Shown one piece after another: positions 16,594 through 25,270 of a stretch of DNA of 64,000 nucleotides. The stretch spans positions 21,539 to 85,538 of the forward strand of contig MKUQ01000035.1 in NCBI GenBank assembly GCA_001898645.1, written 5' to 3'. Each line of letters starts with the position of its first letter. The stretch's first letter is position 1. Under the pieces are notes generated by a model that saw nothing but the letters and a program-made list of their open reading frames with translations, searched no databases and was not told where the DNA came from. Position numbers and translations under genes: made by a program. Origin of the DNA: Burkholderiales bacterium 70-64. Its GTDB lineage: Bacteria; Pseudomonadota; Gammaproteobacteria; Burkholderiales; Burkholderiaceae_E.

Positions 16594-17783
16594 AGCGGCC
16601 CTCGATGAACCGGCGCACCCTGGGGCTGGGCACGGTGATCGCCGTGCTGGTGAGCCTGTTCGGCTGGGTGGCGGTGCGCTCCGGCCCGCTGGCGCCGGTG
16701 CCGGTGACCGTGGCCACGGTCGAGTCGCGCGCCATCGCCCCGGCGCTGTTCGGCATCGGCACGGTCGAGTCGCGCTATACCTATCGCATCGGTCCGACCG
16801 TGGCCGGGCGGGTCGCGCGCGTCGACGTGCAGGTGGGCGACAGCGTGCGCGCCGGGCAGCAGGTCGGCGAGATGGATCCGATCGACCTCGACCAGCGCGT
16901 GGCTGCCCAGCAGGCGGCGCTGGATCGCGCGCGCGCCGGGGTGGCGGCGGGCGAGGCCCAGGTGCGCGATCTCGCTGCGCGCCTGGCCTTCGCCGAGACG
17001 CAGGCACGGCGCTATCAGCAACTGCTCGCGGCGCGCTCGGTGAGCGAAGAGGTGGCCGAGACGCGCCGCCAGGAGCGCGACGTTGCCGAGGCCGGGCTGT
17101 CGGCGGCGCGCGCCGGCCTGGACGCCGCGCGCCGCGAGCAGGCGCGCGCCGGCGCCGAGCACCAGGCGGCGTTGCGCCAGCGTGCCAGCCTGCGCCTGGT
17201 GGCGCCGTCCGCGGGCCTGGTGGCGGCGCGCCCGGCCGACCCGGGCACCACCGTGGTGGCCGGGCAGGCGGTGATCGAGGTCATCGACCCCGCAGCGATC
17301 TGGATCGACGTCCGCTTCGACCAGTTGCGCGCCGGGCAGCTGCGCGGCGGCCTGCCGGCGCGCGTCGAGTTGCGTTCGCGAACCGGCGAGGTGCTCGCGG
17401 GAAGGGTGCTGCGCATCGAGCCGCTGGCCGATGCGGTGACCGAGGAAGCGCTGGCCAAGGTGGTGTTCGATACCCTGCCGCAACCGGCGCCTTCGATGGG
17501 CGAGCTGGCCACGGTCACCGTCGAGCTGCCGGCGCTCGCTGCGCGCCCGAGCGTCTCGAACGCCAGCGTGGTGCGCGTCGACGGGCGGCTCGGCGTCTGG
17601 ATGGTCGAAGCCGGCGGGCTGCGCTTCGCGCCGGTCAGGCTCGGGGCCTCCGACCTCGACGGGCGCATGCAGGTGCTCGAGGGCCTGGACGGCGGCGAGC
17701 GGGTGGTGGTCCACAGCCAGCGTGCGCTCGATGCGCGCAGCCGCATCCAGGTCGTCGACCGGCTTCCGGGCCTGCCGTCGTGA
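16590..17783 (+). CDS. HlyD/MFP-family periplasmic adaptor subunit
   Basis: A 397-residue membrane-fusion protein. An N-terminal membrane anchor (LGTVIAVLVSLFGWVAV) is followed by a lipoyl half-motif (YTYRIGPTVAGRVARVDVQVGDSVRAGQ), a long coiled-coil hairpin rich in Ala, Arg and Gln, and the returning half LVAPSAGLVAARPADPGTTV. It would bridge the inner-membrane FtsX-type permease and the outer-membrane channel encoded downstream. Start GTG 16590 overlaps the TetR stop and has GGAAG six bases upstream; ATG 16605 is the alternative. Its end overlaps the permease start (GTGA). Confidence 0.9.
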   Translation: MKRPSMNRRTLGLGTVIAVLVSLFGWVAVRSGPLAPVPVTVATVESRAIAPALFGIGTVESRYTYRIGPTVAGRVARVDVQVGDSVRAGQQVGEMDPIDLDQRVAAQQAALDRARAGVAAGEAQVRDLAARLAFAETQARRYQQLLAARSVSEEVAETRRQERDVAEAGLSAARAGLDAARREQARAGAEHQAALRQRASLRLVAPSAGLVAARPADPGTTVVAGQAVIEVIDPAAIWIDVRFDQLRAGQLRGGLPARVELRSRTGEVLAGRVLRIEPLADAVTEEALAKVVFDTLPQPAPSMGELATVTVELPALAARPSVSNASVVRVDGRLGVWMVEAGGLRFAPVRLGASDLDGRMQVLEGLDGGERVVVHSQRALDARSRIQVVDRLPGLPS

Positions 17784-18982
17784 TCAGCCTGGCCGGGCGC
17801 GACATCCTGCAATCGTGGGGCAAGTTCGTCTTCACGGGCGTGGGGCTGGGCCTGCTGATCGGCGCCACGCTCACCATGGCGGGGGTCTACCGCGGCATGG
17901 TCGACGATGCGCGGGTGCTGCTCGAAAGCAGCGGCGCCGACCTGTGGGTGGTGCAGCAGGACACCCTCGGACCCTATGCCGAGTCGTCGAGCCTGTACGA
18001 CGACACCTGGCGCGGCATCCTCGCCATGCCGGGCGTGGCGAGCGCGGCCAGCGTCACCTACCTCACCATGCAGGTGCGCCGCGGCGAGCGCGACGTGCGC
18101 GCCATGGTGGCCGGTGTCGTTCCCGGAGGCCCGGGCGAGCCGGGGCAGCCCCGCCACCTGGTGGCCGGGCGCCACCTCACGCGCGGGCACTACGAGGCGG
18201 TGGCCGACCTCGCTACCGGCTTTGCACTGGGCGACCGGATCGGCATCCGGCGCAACACCTACACCGTGGTGGGCCTCACCCGCCGCATGGTGTCCTCGGG
18301 CGGCGACCCGATGGTGTTCATTCCGCTCAAGGATGCGCAGGAAGCCCAGTTCCTCAAGGACAACGATGCCATCGTGCGCCAGCGCCGGCGCACGGCGCGC
18401 AACCCCGCCTTCGATCGTCCCGGCGTGCCCGGCCTGCTCGACGCGGTCATCGCCTCGCAGAGCGCCAACCCGTACGTCAACGCAGTGCTGGTGCGCCTGG
18501 CGTCCGGCTACGACGCGCGCGATGTCGCCGATCCGATCCGGCGCTGGAAGCGGCTGCAGGTGTACACCCGCGCGCAGATGGAGGAGATCCTCATCGGCAA
18601 GCTGATCGCGACCTCGGCGCGTCAGATCGGCCTCTTCCTGGTGATCCTGGCCATCGTCAGCGCGGCCATCGTGGCCTTCATCATCTACACCATGACGCTC
18701 GGCAAGATCCGCGAGATCGCGGTGCTCAAGCTCATCGGCACGAAGAACGCCACCATCGCCTCGATGATCCTGCAGCAGGCGGTGCTGCTCGGCCTGATCG
18801 GCTTCGTGGTCGGCAAGGTGGCCGCCACGCTGTGGGCACCCGTCTTCCCGCGCAACATCGTGCTCGAGGCGGGCGATGCGGCGCGCGCCATCGCCGCCGT
18901 GCTGGTCATCTGCGTGCTGGCCAGCGTAGTGGCGATCCGGGCCGCGCTGAAGGTCGATCCGGCGGAGGCGGTCGGTGGCTGA
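17780..18982 (+). CDS. FtsX/DevC-like ABC transporter permease
   Basis: A 400-residue permease with the MacB/FtsX/DevC layout: one membrane span at the N-terminus (FVFTGVGLGLLIGATLTMAG), a periplasmic domain of about 230 residues, then three spans (LFLVILAIVSAAIVAFIIY, ILQQAVLLGLIGFVVGKV, AIAAVLVICVLASVVAI). KIREIAVLKLIGTKNATI is the coupling segment typical of FtsX permeases. The GTG at 17780 overlaps the adaptor stop, and the end overlaps the ATPase start by eight bases. With the ATPase, adaptor and outer-membrane protein it forms a four-part exporter. The cargo is unknown; the DevBCA type suggests a lipid-like or hydrophobic compound. Confidence 0.9.
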   Translation: MISLAGRDILQSWGKFVFTGVGLGLLIGATLTMAGVYRGMVDDARVLLESSGADLWVVQQDTLGPYAESSSLYDDTWRGILAMPGVASAASVTYLTMQVRRGERDVRAMVAGVVPGGPGEPGQPRHLVAGRHLTRGHYEAVADLATGFALGDRIGIRRNTYTVVGLTRRMVSSGGDPMVFIPLKDAQEAQFLKDNDAIVRQRRRTARNPAFDRPGVPGLLDAVIASQSANPYVNAVLVRLASGYDARDVADPIRRWKRLQVYTRAQMEEILIGKLIATSARQIGLFLVILAIVSAAIVAFIIYTMTLGKIREIAVLKLIGTKNATIASMILQQAVLLGLIGFVVGKVAATLWAPVFPRNIVLEAGDAARAIAAVLVICVLASVVAIRAALKVDPAEAVGG

Positions 18983-19724
18983 TCGGTCCGTGCTCGACCG
19001 GCCGGTGGTCGATCGACGGCCTCCGGGCATCCGCATCGAGGGCCTGCGCAAGCGCTACGGCGAGGGTGAAACGGCGGTCGACGCCCTGAAGCACGTCGAC
19101 ATGGTCGTGGCGCCGGGCGAGGTCGTGGGGCTGATCGGCCCGTCCGGCTCGGGCAAGAGCACGCTCCTGAAGTGCCTGGGCGCGGTGATCGAGCCGAGCG
19201 GAGGGCGCATGACGCTGGGCGACCGGCTCACCTACGACGACGGCTGGAAGATCCGCGACCTCCGCGAGCTGCGCCGCGACCGGATCGGCTTCGTGTTCCA
19301 GGCACCGTACCTGATCCCCTTCCTCGATGCCACCGACAACGTCGCGCTGCTGCCGATGCTGGCCGGGCGCCCGAACGAGGAGGCGCGCCGGCGCGCGCAC
19401 GAGGTGCTCGCCGCGCTGGACGTGGCGCACCGCGCACGCGCCATGCCGGCACAGCTTTCCGGCGGCGAGCAGCAGCGGGTGGCGATCGCGCGTGCGCTGG
19501 TGAACCGGCCGCCGGTGATCCTCGCGGACGAGCCCACCGCGCCCCTCGACAGCGAACGCGCGCTGGCGGTGATCCGGATCCTCAACGAGATGGCCCGGCA
19601 GTACGAGACCGCGGTCGTCGTCGTGACGCACGACGAGAAGATCATCCCGACCTTCCGGCGCATCTATCAGATCCGCGACGGGCGCACCCACGAGGAAGCC
19701 GGCGAAGGGAGGTCGTTCGAATGA
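18975..19724 (+). CDS. ABC transporter ATP-binding protein (MacB/DevA/LolD type)
   Basis: A 249-residue ATPase. Walker A is GPSGSGKST, the signature is LSGGEQQR, Walker B is VILADEP, and the switch His is in VVTHDE. The usual ADEPTANLD reads [11 protein letters not shown], a small change that keeps the D-loop. About 20 extra residues precede the first strand. GTG 18975 overlaps the permease end, and its stop overlaps the start of the outer-membrane gene (ATGA). It powers the exporter made with the FtsX-type permease. Confidence 0.93.
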   Translation: MADRSVLDRPVVDRRPPGIRIEGLRKRYGEGETAVDALKHVDMVVAPGEVVGLIGPSGSGKSTLLKCLGAVIEPSGGRMTLGDRLTYDDGWKIRDLRELRRDRIGFVFQAPYLIPFLDATDNVALLPMLAGRPNEEARRRAHEVLAALDVAHRARAMPAQLSGGEQQRVAIARALVNRPPVILADEPTAPLDSERALAVIRILNEMARQYETAVVVVTHDEKIIPTFRRIYQIRDGRTHEEAGEGRSFE

Positions 19725-21229
19725 ATCATCGTGGGCCGTTTCCGGCGCATCCGCCGCGGCGCTCGCGCGGGTGGCCGGGCATGCACCGGCGTGCCGTGCT
19801 CGCTGCCGGCGCGCTGGCGCTGGCCGGCTGCGCCGCAGGACCCGACTGGCGACGCCCGCCGGCACCGGCGGCGGACCGCTACACCGCCGGCGCAGCGCCT
19901 TCCGTCACCGCCGCAGCCGGCGTCCCCCTCGGCGAGGCCCAGCGCCTGGTCGCGGGCGCGTCGCCCGAGGCGCAGTGGTGGCGCGGGTTGCGCTCGGCGC
20001 GGCTCGATGCGCTCGTCGAAGAGGCCCTGCAGGCCAGCCCGACACTGGAAGCGGCGAGCGCGACGCTGCGCCAGGCGCAGGAGACCCTCGCGGCGCGCAC
20101 CGGCGCGACCGTCTATCCGCAGGCCGACGTCGCAGCGGGCGTGCAACGCCAGCACATCAACGGCGCACCACTCGGGCAATCGGGCGCCGAGCGCACCTTC
20201 GAGCTGTACACGGCTACGCTGGGCGCAGCCTGGGATCCCGACCTGGCCGGCGGCAACCGGCGCACGCTGGAAGCACTGGCCGCCCAGGTGGAGCATCAGC
20301 GCTACCAACTGGAGGCGTCACGCCTGGCGCTGGCCGGCAACGTGGCGAGCACCGCGATCGTGCAGGCGAAGTGGGCCGCGCAACTGCAGGCCGGCGAGGC
20401 GATCGTGGCGGCGCAGGCCGGGCAGGTCGACATCACGCGCCGGCGCCTGGCGCTGGGGGCGGCGTCGCACGAAGACCTGCTGGCGCTCGAGGCGCAACTC
20501 GCGCAGGCGCGCGCCCAGTTGCCCGCACTGCGCGGCCGGCTCGCGCAGGCCGATCACCTGCTTGCCGTGCTGCTCGGCCGTGCTCCTGCCGAGGATGCGA
20601 CGCCGCGCTTCGCACTGGCCGAGTTCGGGCTTCCCGCCGATCTGCCGCTGCGCCTGCCTTCGGAGCTGGTGCGCCGGCGCCCGGACATCCGGGCCTCGGA
20701 AGCCCTGATGCACGCGGCCAATGCGCAGCACGGGGCGGCACTTGCCAGGCTATATCCGCGCATCACGCTGAGCGCCTCGCTCGGTTCACAGGCGCTGGCC
20801 GGCAGCGCCCTCTTCGGCGCCGGTTCCATGGCCTGGGGGCTTGCCGGCCAATTGGCCCAGCCCTTGTTCCAGCCGGGATTGCCTGCCGAGGCGCGCGCGG
20901 CCGAAGCCGGTTTCGAGGCGGCAGCCGCGAACTACCGGCAGACCGTGCTGCAGGCCTTGCGCGGCGTGGCCGACGTGCTGCGCGCGCTCGAGCACGATGC
21001 GCAGGCGCTCGCCGCGCAGGCCGACGCAGACGCCGCAGCGCAGGCCTCGCTGGCATCGATTCGAAGGCGCCACGAGCTCGGCGTGGCCAGCTACCTGCAG
21101 TTGCTGGTGGCCGAGCAGCAGGCGCAGCAGGCACGCCTCGACCTGATCGCGACGCAGGCGCAGCGGCTGCTCGATTCGGTTGCCCTCTACCAGGCGATGG
21201 GGGGAAGCGCTCTCGACGGCGACGGCTGA
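19721..21229 (+). CDS. outer-membrane efflux lipoprotein (NodT/OprM family)
   Basis: A 502-residue TolC-family protein with a lipobox (LALAGC, Cys at residue 37) after an extended N-region. QWWRGLRSARLDALVEEAL and the later LPSELVRRRPDIRASEALMHAANAQ are hallmark NodT-family blocks. It would form the outer-membrane channel. ATG 19721 is preceded by GGGAGG eight bases upstream and overlaps the ATPase stop. Pairing a NodT lipoprotein with a DevBCA-like ABC unit, rather than an RND pump, is less common. It ends 47 bp before the converging kinase gene. Confidence 0.92.
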   Translation: MNHRGPFPAHPPRRSRGWPGMHRRAVLAAGALALAGCAAGPDWRRPPAPAADRYTAGAAPSVTAAAGVPLGEAQRLVAGASPEAQWWRGLRSARLDALVEEALQASPTLEAASATLRQAQETLAARTGATVYPQADVAAGVQRQHINGAPLGQSGAERTFELYTATLGAAWDPDLAGGNRRTLEALAAQVEHQRYQLEASRLALAGNVASTAIVQAKWAAQLQAGEAIVAAQAGQVDITRRRLALGAASHEDLLALEAQLAQARAQLPALRGRLAQADHLLAVLLGRAPAEDATPRFALAEFGLPADLPLRLPSELVRRRPDIRASEALMHAANAQHGAALARLYPRITLSASLGSQALAGSALFGAGSMAWGLAGQLAQPLFQPGLPAEARAAEAGFEAAAANYRQTVLQALRGVADVLRALEHDAQALAAQADADAAAQASLASIRRRHELGVASYLQLLVAEQQAQQARLDLIATQAQRLLDSVALYQAMGGSALDGDG

Positions 21230-21276
21230 AAGGGTTGCGGCGCGGCCGATGGCCGCTGCCCGCGAGCGCCGTCTGC

Positions 21277-22719
21277 TCAGGAGGGCGTGAAGCTTCCCGG
21301 CCGGGGAGCCGAGAGCGCCGATCGTCCGGCGGGTTCGTGACCCGGCGGCATCGGCAGCGTGATCGCCACGTGCAGGCCGCCGAGCGAGGTGGAGCGCTGG
21401 TAGCGGATCGTGCCTTCGTATTGCGCCACGATGTCGCCGACGATCGCCAGTCCCATGCCATGCCCCGGCCGACGCTCGTCGCCGCGCAGGCCGGCCGTGC
21501 CGATGCGTTCGAGCAGCGGCTCGGGCACGCCCGGACCGTCGTCTTCGATGTCGATGGCGAGCACCGCCGCGGTCCCTTCGTGCTCGGGTGGCCGTGGCAC
21601 CGTGCCGCCGGCGAGCGACAGCGTCACCCGTGCGCGGCTGCGCGCCCACTTGCAGGCGTTGTCGAGCAGGTTGCCGATCAGCTCCAGCATGTCTTCCCGA
21701 TCGAACGGCAGGTTCGCGTCGGGCGCCTCGACGGCGATGTCCACGGCTCGATCGCGATGCAGGCGGCGTACCGCCTGCGCCAGCGCAGCGAGCTGCACGC
21801 GCGCCTCGAAGGGCTCGCCCGCGGCCCCGGCCCCTGCCAGGCGCGCGCGATGCAGCTCGCGCTCGATGGTTTCGCGCATCGCGTCGAGCTGCCTGTGCAC
21901 GTCGGCGGCCAGTTGCGGTTGGCCGAGCGCGGCGAGGTCGTCCGCGGCGTGACCGAGCGAGGCCAGTGGCGTCTTGAGCGCGTGGGAGAGGTTGCCGGCG
22001 GCATGCCGGATGCGCCCGAGGCGCCGGGCGTGGTGCCGTGCCAGGCGACCCAGCGCATCGAGGATGGGCTGCACCTCGGAAGGCGCCGGTCGCGCCGAGC
22101 CCGTGGCATCCGATGGCGGCACCTCGCCGCGCTCCAGCCGGCGGCACGTCCGCACTGCCTCGTCCAGCGGCGCCAGTCCGCGCACCAGCAGGCGGCGCTG
22201 CAGCGCCAGCAGCGCCAGCAGCGCCAGCGCCACCCCGATCAGCAGCCGCGTGCGGAAGCGGTCGATGGCGGCGTCCAGCGGACCGATATCCTCGGCGACC
22301 TGCACCACGATACCGCCGTCCGGCGCCGCGAAACGCCGGGCATAGACCAGCAGCGACTGCCCGGCCGGCCCGAGGCGCTGCTCGACCGATTCGCGGCGGC
22401 CGGCATCGAGCGTGGCGCCGAGGTCCTCGTCCCAGAGGGAGCGTGAGTGGATCGCCTCTCGCCCGAAGCGAATCACGAAGTAGCGGCCCGACAGCGGCAA
22501 CTCGTAGGACGTGCCGGCAGCGCCTTCGACGGCGGCCTGCGGGTCGGTCGCGTCGAGCACGTGCGCGTACAGCAGTTCGGCGTCCTGGCGCAGGCGGGTC
22601 AGCACGTAGTCGTGCATCAGCCGCCGCGGGAAGTCCTGCAGGCCGAAGGCGAGCAGCCCCGCGGCCACCAGCAGCACCAGCGACAGCGACAGCGACAGCC
22701 GGTTGCGCAGCGAGTTCAC
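21277..22719 (-). CDS. two-component sensor histidine kinase (OmpR-partner type)
   Basis: A 480-residue membrane kinase. After an N-terminal span comes a periplasmic domain of about 130 residues, a second span ([15 protein letters not shown]), HAMP-like residues, the H-box [15 protein letters not shown], the N-box [10 protein letters not shown], and [16 protein letters not shown]. It resembles PhoQ/QseC-type sensors, but no acidic cation patch stands out. GTG 22719 overlaps the response-regulator stop (GTGA). The ORF in the track that extends to 23187 is spurious upstream of it. The first span is encoded partly by three CAGCGA hexamer repeats (read on the plus strand). It is the last gene of the PepSY-regulator-kinase operon. 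Confidence 0.92.
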   Translation of the reverse strand: MNSLRNRLSLSLSLVLLVAAGLLAFGLQDFPRRLMHDYVLTRLRQDAELLYAHVLDATDPQAAVEGAAGTSYELPLSGRYFVIRFGREAIHSRSLWDEDLGATLDAGRRESVEQRLGPAGQSLLVYARRFAAPDGGIVVQVAEDIGPLDAAIDRFRTRLLIGVALALLALLALQRRLLVRGLAPLDEAVRTCRRLERGEVPPSDATGSARPAPSEVQPILDALGRLARHHARRLGRIRHAAGNLSHALKTPLASLGHAADDLAALGQPQLAADVHRQLDAMRETIERELHRARLAGAGAAGEPFEARVQLAALAQAVRRLHRDRAVDIAVEAPDANLPFDREDMLELIGNLLDNACKWARSRARVTLSLAGGTVPRPPEHEGTAAVLAIDIEDDGPGVPEPLLERIGTAGLRGDERRPGHGMGLAIVGDIVAQYEGTIRYQRSTSLGGLHVAITLPMPPGHEPAGRSALSAPRPGSFTPS

Positions 22720-23381
22720 CGGCCGCCCTGGAACACGTACCCCTGTCCGCGCCGGGTCTCGATGCACGTGGCCCCGAGCAGGGTGCGCAACCTGCGCACG
22801 TAGACCTCGATCACGTTGCTGTCGCGCTCGGCGTCGTAGTCGTACACGTGCTCGGCCAGCCGCGTCTTGGACAGCACCTGGCCGGGATGGCGCATGAAGT
22901 AGCGCAACAGCCGGAACTCGGTGCCGGTGAGCGCTTGCTCGCGCCCGTCGTCGTGGAGCAGGCACTGGCGCGCCTCGTCCAGCCGCCAGGGGCCGGTGCG
23001 CAGCTCGGGCGCCTGCACGGGCGCGGCGCGCCGCAGCAGCGCCTGCACGCGCGCAAGCAGCTCCTCGACGTGGAACGGCTTGCCGAGGTAGTCGTCGGCG
23101 CCGGCCTGCAGGCCCGCCACGCGTTCGCTCCAGCCGTCGCGAGCGGTGAGGATCAGCACCGGGACGGTGTTGCCCGCCCCGCGCCACTCGCGCAGCATCG
23201 ACAGCCCCGGCTTGCCGGGCAGGCCGAGATCGAGGATCACCGCATCGTACGGCTCGGTGGCGCCCAGGTGGGCGCCATCGATGCCGTCGGCGGCAAGGTC
23301 GACCGCGTAGCCCGCGCCCTTCAGGCGCTCGAGCAGGCGCTCGCCCAGCGCTGCGTCGTCCTCGACGATCAGCAGGCGCAT
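22716..23381 (-). CDS. OmpR/PhoB-family response regulator
   Basis: A 221-residue regulator. The receiver starts [16 protein letters not shown], the phospho-acceptor Asp is in [10 protein letters not shown], and the conserved Lys in YLGKPF. The winged-helix DNA-binding domain has [22 protein letters not shown] and [16 protein letters not shown]. Its stop overlaps the kinase start. It starts four bases after the PepSY stop. It resembles PmrA/QseB. Direct targets cannot be read here. Confidence 0.95.
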   Translation of the reverse strand: MRLLIVEDDAALGERLLERLKGAGYAVDLAADGIDGAHLGATEPYDAVILDLGLPGKPGLSMLREWRGAGNTVPVLILTARDGWSERVAGLQAGADDYLGKPFHVEELLARVQALLRRAAPVQAPELRTGPWRLDEARQCLLHDDGREQALTGTEFRLLRYFMRHPGQVLSKTRLAEHVYDYDAERDSNVIEVYVRRLRTLLGATCIETRRGQGYVFQGGR

Positions 23382-23385
23382 GCGC

Positions 23386-23715
23386 TCACCGCGACCTGCG
23401 CCGCAGCAGCTCGCCGCTGCCGGCGTCGAGCTCCAGCTTGTGCACGGCGTCGGCGTTGTCGATCACCTTCACCTCGTAGACGTAGCGGCCGTTCTCGCGA
23501 TCGAGCTCGACCTCCACCACCTGCCCGGGCTGCGCGGCGCGCGCGCGGCTCAGGATGTCCTCCATCGGGAGGATCTTGCCGCTCTCGCGCAGCTGGCGGA
23601 CTTCCTGCTGGCGGATGCGATCGCTGGCGGCCGCGGGCGGCGCATCGACCAGCATCGCAGCGGCCGAGACCGCCGCGACGGCGGCGGCGGTGAAGATCCA
23701 CGGGGTCTTGCTCAT
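23386..23715 (-). CDS. PepSY-domain periplasmic protein
   Basis: A 109-residue protein with a signal peptide (cut near AAAS) and one PepSY domain containing [33 protein letters not shown]. PepSY proteins next to two-component systems are thought to modulate the sensor or act on periplasmic proteases. ATG 23715 has AAGGAG seven bases upstream. It is the first gene of the operon, four bases before the response regulator. Confidence 0.9.
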   Translation of the reverse strand: MSKTPWIFTAAAVAAVSAAAMLVDAPPAAASDRIRQQEVRQLRESGKILPMEDILSRARAAQPGQVVEVELDRENGRYVYEVKVIDNADAVHKLELDAGSGELLRRRSR

Positions 23716-23824
23716 CTTCCGGCTCCTTCGTTGACGCCCCGTCGGCGACGGGAACGCGGCGAAGTATCGCGGTGCGCCGCTGAAGCGAAGCTGAACGGCG
23801 CGGGCTCGATTCCCGCGGGCGAGT

Positions 23825-24406
23825 CTACGCCGCCGCCGGCTCGGGCGCCGTCCATTCCCGGCAGATCTTGCGCGTCTGCTCGCGTGCCAGCGGCTCGCCG
23901 GTGAGGCCGCACAGGTGACCGTCTCCGGCCGGCAGGAAATGCGCGCATTGCCGGCACACGCCGAAGGCGCGGTTGCCGTTCTGGCGCTGCAGCGCGGTCA
24001 GCAGCGCCCGCAGCCGCTCGCCGATGTCGGCCTGCGCGCCGGCGGCGCGCAGCGCCGCGTCGAGCCGCCGGGTCCAGCCGCGGGCGAGGACCGCCCGGCC
24101 CGCCGCGGTGAGCGCCAGATGCAGGTGCTTGCCGTCGCGCTCGTCGGGCTGGCGCGCGACGAGGCCCCGGCGCTCGAGCACCGCCAGCGTCTGCGACACC
24201 GTTCCGCGGGTGATCCCGAAGTATTCGGCTACCGCGATCGGCCGGTCGCTGTAGCGGTTGGCGCGGGCGAGGTAGGCCAGCACCTGCAGGTGGATGGGCA
24301 GCAGGCCGTGGCGCGCGGCGTCTTCGCGCACCGACTGCTGCAGCAGCGCCGCCAGGCGCTCGAGCAGCAGCGGGGTGTCGTCGACCGGCAACCAGGCATC
24401 GTCCAT
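23825..24406 (-). CDS. MarR-family regulator with a four-cysteine C-terminal extension
   Basis: A 193-residue protein. The winged helix is YFGITRGTVSQTLAVLERRGLV followed by RQPDERDGKHLHLALTAAG, the standard MarR fold. After residue 148 comes an added tail with Cys at 151, 154, 166 and 182 (VCRQCAHFLPAGDGHLC, then KIC). The tail resembles a small metal- or Fe-S-binding knuckle and is absent from ordinary MarR proteins. The gene is divergent from two small thiol proteins, and near-identical palindromes flank the shared promoter, so it probably represses itself and them. Redox or metal sensing through the tail is inference. ATG 24406 lies eight bases from the nearer palindrome. Confidence 0.9.
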   Translation of the reverse strand: MDDAWLPVDDTPLLLERLAALLQQSVREDAARHGLLPIHLQVLAYLARANRYSDRPIAVAEYFGITRGTVSQTLAVLERRGLVARQPDERDGKHLHLALTAAGRAVLARGWTRRLDAALRAAGAQADIGERLRALLTALQRQNGNRAFGVCRQCAHFLPAGDGHLCGLTGEPLAREQTRKICREWTAPEPAAA

Positions 24407-24412
24407 CGCCGC

Positions 24413-24441
24413 AATGTATCGCCTCGATACATCGTTGACAA
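24413..24441 (-). promoter_or_regulatory. promoter of the MarR gene
   Basis: On the minus strand TTGTCA (24441-24436), 17 bases, TACATT (24418-24413). The -10 box lies in operator A and the -35 box is almost the complement of the opposite promoter's TTGACA, so the two promoters overlap. Confidence 0.55.
24414..24432. promoter_or_regulatory. MarR operator A
   Basis: ATGTATCG-CCT-CGATACAT, a 19-bp palindrome with perfect arms, followed by CGTTG. It covers the leftward promoter's -10 box. Confidence 0.8.
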
Positions 24442-24463
24442 GAGCCGCACGCCGGCTTACGCT
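24435..24463 (+). promoter_or_regulatory. promoter of the thiol-protein operon
   Basis: TTGACA (24435-24440), 17 bases, TACGCT (24458-24463). It lies exactly between operators A and B. Confidence 0.6.
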
Positions 24464-24468
24464 CCATC

Positions 24469-24487
24469 ATGTATCGACTCGATACAT
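24469..24487. promoter_or_regulatory. MarR operator B
   Basis: ATGTATCG-ACT-CGATACAT, identical in both arms to operator A and also followed by CGTTG. It lies over the expected transcription start of the thiol-protein operon. The centre-to-centre distance from A is 55 bp. Confidence 0.8.
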
Positions 24488-24548
24488 CGTTGCTTCCCGC
24501 GGCAACGTGCCGGCAGGCGCAGCCGCATCCATCGTCGAGGAGCCCTCC

Positions 24549-24782
24549 ATGACCACCGCCACTTTCTTTCACGCCGGCTGTCCGGTCTGCGTGTCGGCCG
24601 AGCAGCAGTTCGTCGATGCGCTCGACCCGGGCCGATACCGCGTCGAGGTCGTCCATCTGGGCCAGCACAAGGACCGCATCGCGGAAGCCGAGCGGCTCGG
24701 CGTGCGCTCGGTGCCGGCGCTGGTGATCGACGGCCAGCCCTTCCACATCAACTTCGGGGCTGCGCTGGCCGACCTGAAGTGA
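24549..24782 (+). CDS. glutaredoxin/thioredoxin-like small protein (CPVC)
   Basis: A 77-residue thioredoxin-fold protein. The start TTATFFHAGCPVCVSAEQQF holds the active CPVC, and the cis-Pro block is SVPALVIDGQPFHINFGA. It has no signal peptide, so it should act in the cytoplasm as a thiol reductant or transfer protein. ATG 24549 follows GAGGAG; the longer ORF upstream is not used. Its stop overlaps the GTG of the redoxin gene (GTGA). It is the first gene of a two-gene operon under the operators shared with the MarR regulator. Confidence 0.85.
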   Translation: MTTATFFHAGCPVCVSAEQQFVDALDPGRYRVEVVHLGQHKDRIAEAERLGVRSVPALVIDGQPFHINFGAALADLK

Positions 24783-25270
24783 ATCCGCCATCCCCCTATC
24801 CGACGGCGCCGCCCTGGCAGGTGGCGCAGTGGTTCAATGCCGCGCAGCCGCCGTCGCTCGAATCGCTGCGCGGACGCATCGTGGTGCTGCACGCGTTCCA
24901 GATGCTGTGCCCGGGATGCGTGCAGCACGGCCTGCCGCAGGCGCAGGCGGTGCAGCGCGAGTTCGCCGGCCATGACGTGGCGGTGATCGGCCTGCACACG
25001 GTGTTCGAGCACCACGAGGCGATGCGGCCGGCGTCGCTGGCCGCCTTCCTGCACGAATACCGCATCGCCTTCCCGGTCGGCGTCGACCTGCCGGCCGCCG
25101 AGGGTCCTGTTCCCCTCACCATGCGCGCCTACGACATGCGCGGCACGCCCACCCTGGTGGTGATCGACCGCGCCGGCCGCATCCGGCTGCATGCCTTCGG
25201 CCGCGTCGGCGACCTGGCCTTGGGCGCTCTCATCGGCGGCCTGCTCGCCGAGCCCGCGCCGGCGCCCTAG
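24779..25270 (+). CDS. TlpA/AhpC-like redoxin domain protein (CPGC)
   Basis: A 163-residue thioredoxin-fold protein. The active site is QMLCPGCVQHGLPQAQ, and the cis-Pro block is MRGTPTLVVIDRAGRIRLHAFG. An inserted segment (HTVFEHHEAM) between the CXXC and the later strands is typical of TlpA/ResA-like redoxins. It lacks a signal peptide, so a cytoplasmic role is likely. GTG 24779 overlaps the CPVC protein's stop. It converges on the second TetR gene with overlapping stops that share a CTAG. It probably exchanges disulfides with the CPVC protein, which is inference. Confidence 0.85.
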   Translation: MNPPSPYPTAPPWQVAQWFNAAQPPSLESLRGRIVVLHAFQMLCPGCVQHGLPQAQAVQREFAGHDVAVIGLHTVFEHHEAMRPASLAAFLHEYRIAFPVGVDLPAAEGPVPLTMRAYDMRGTPTLVVIDRAGRIRLHAFGRVGDLALGALIGGLLAEPAPAP

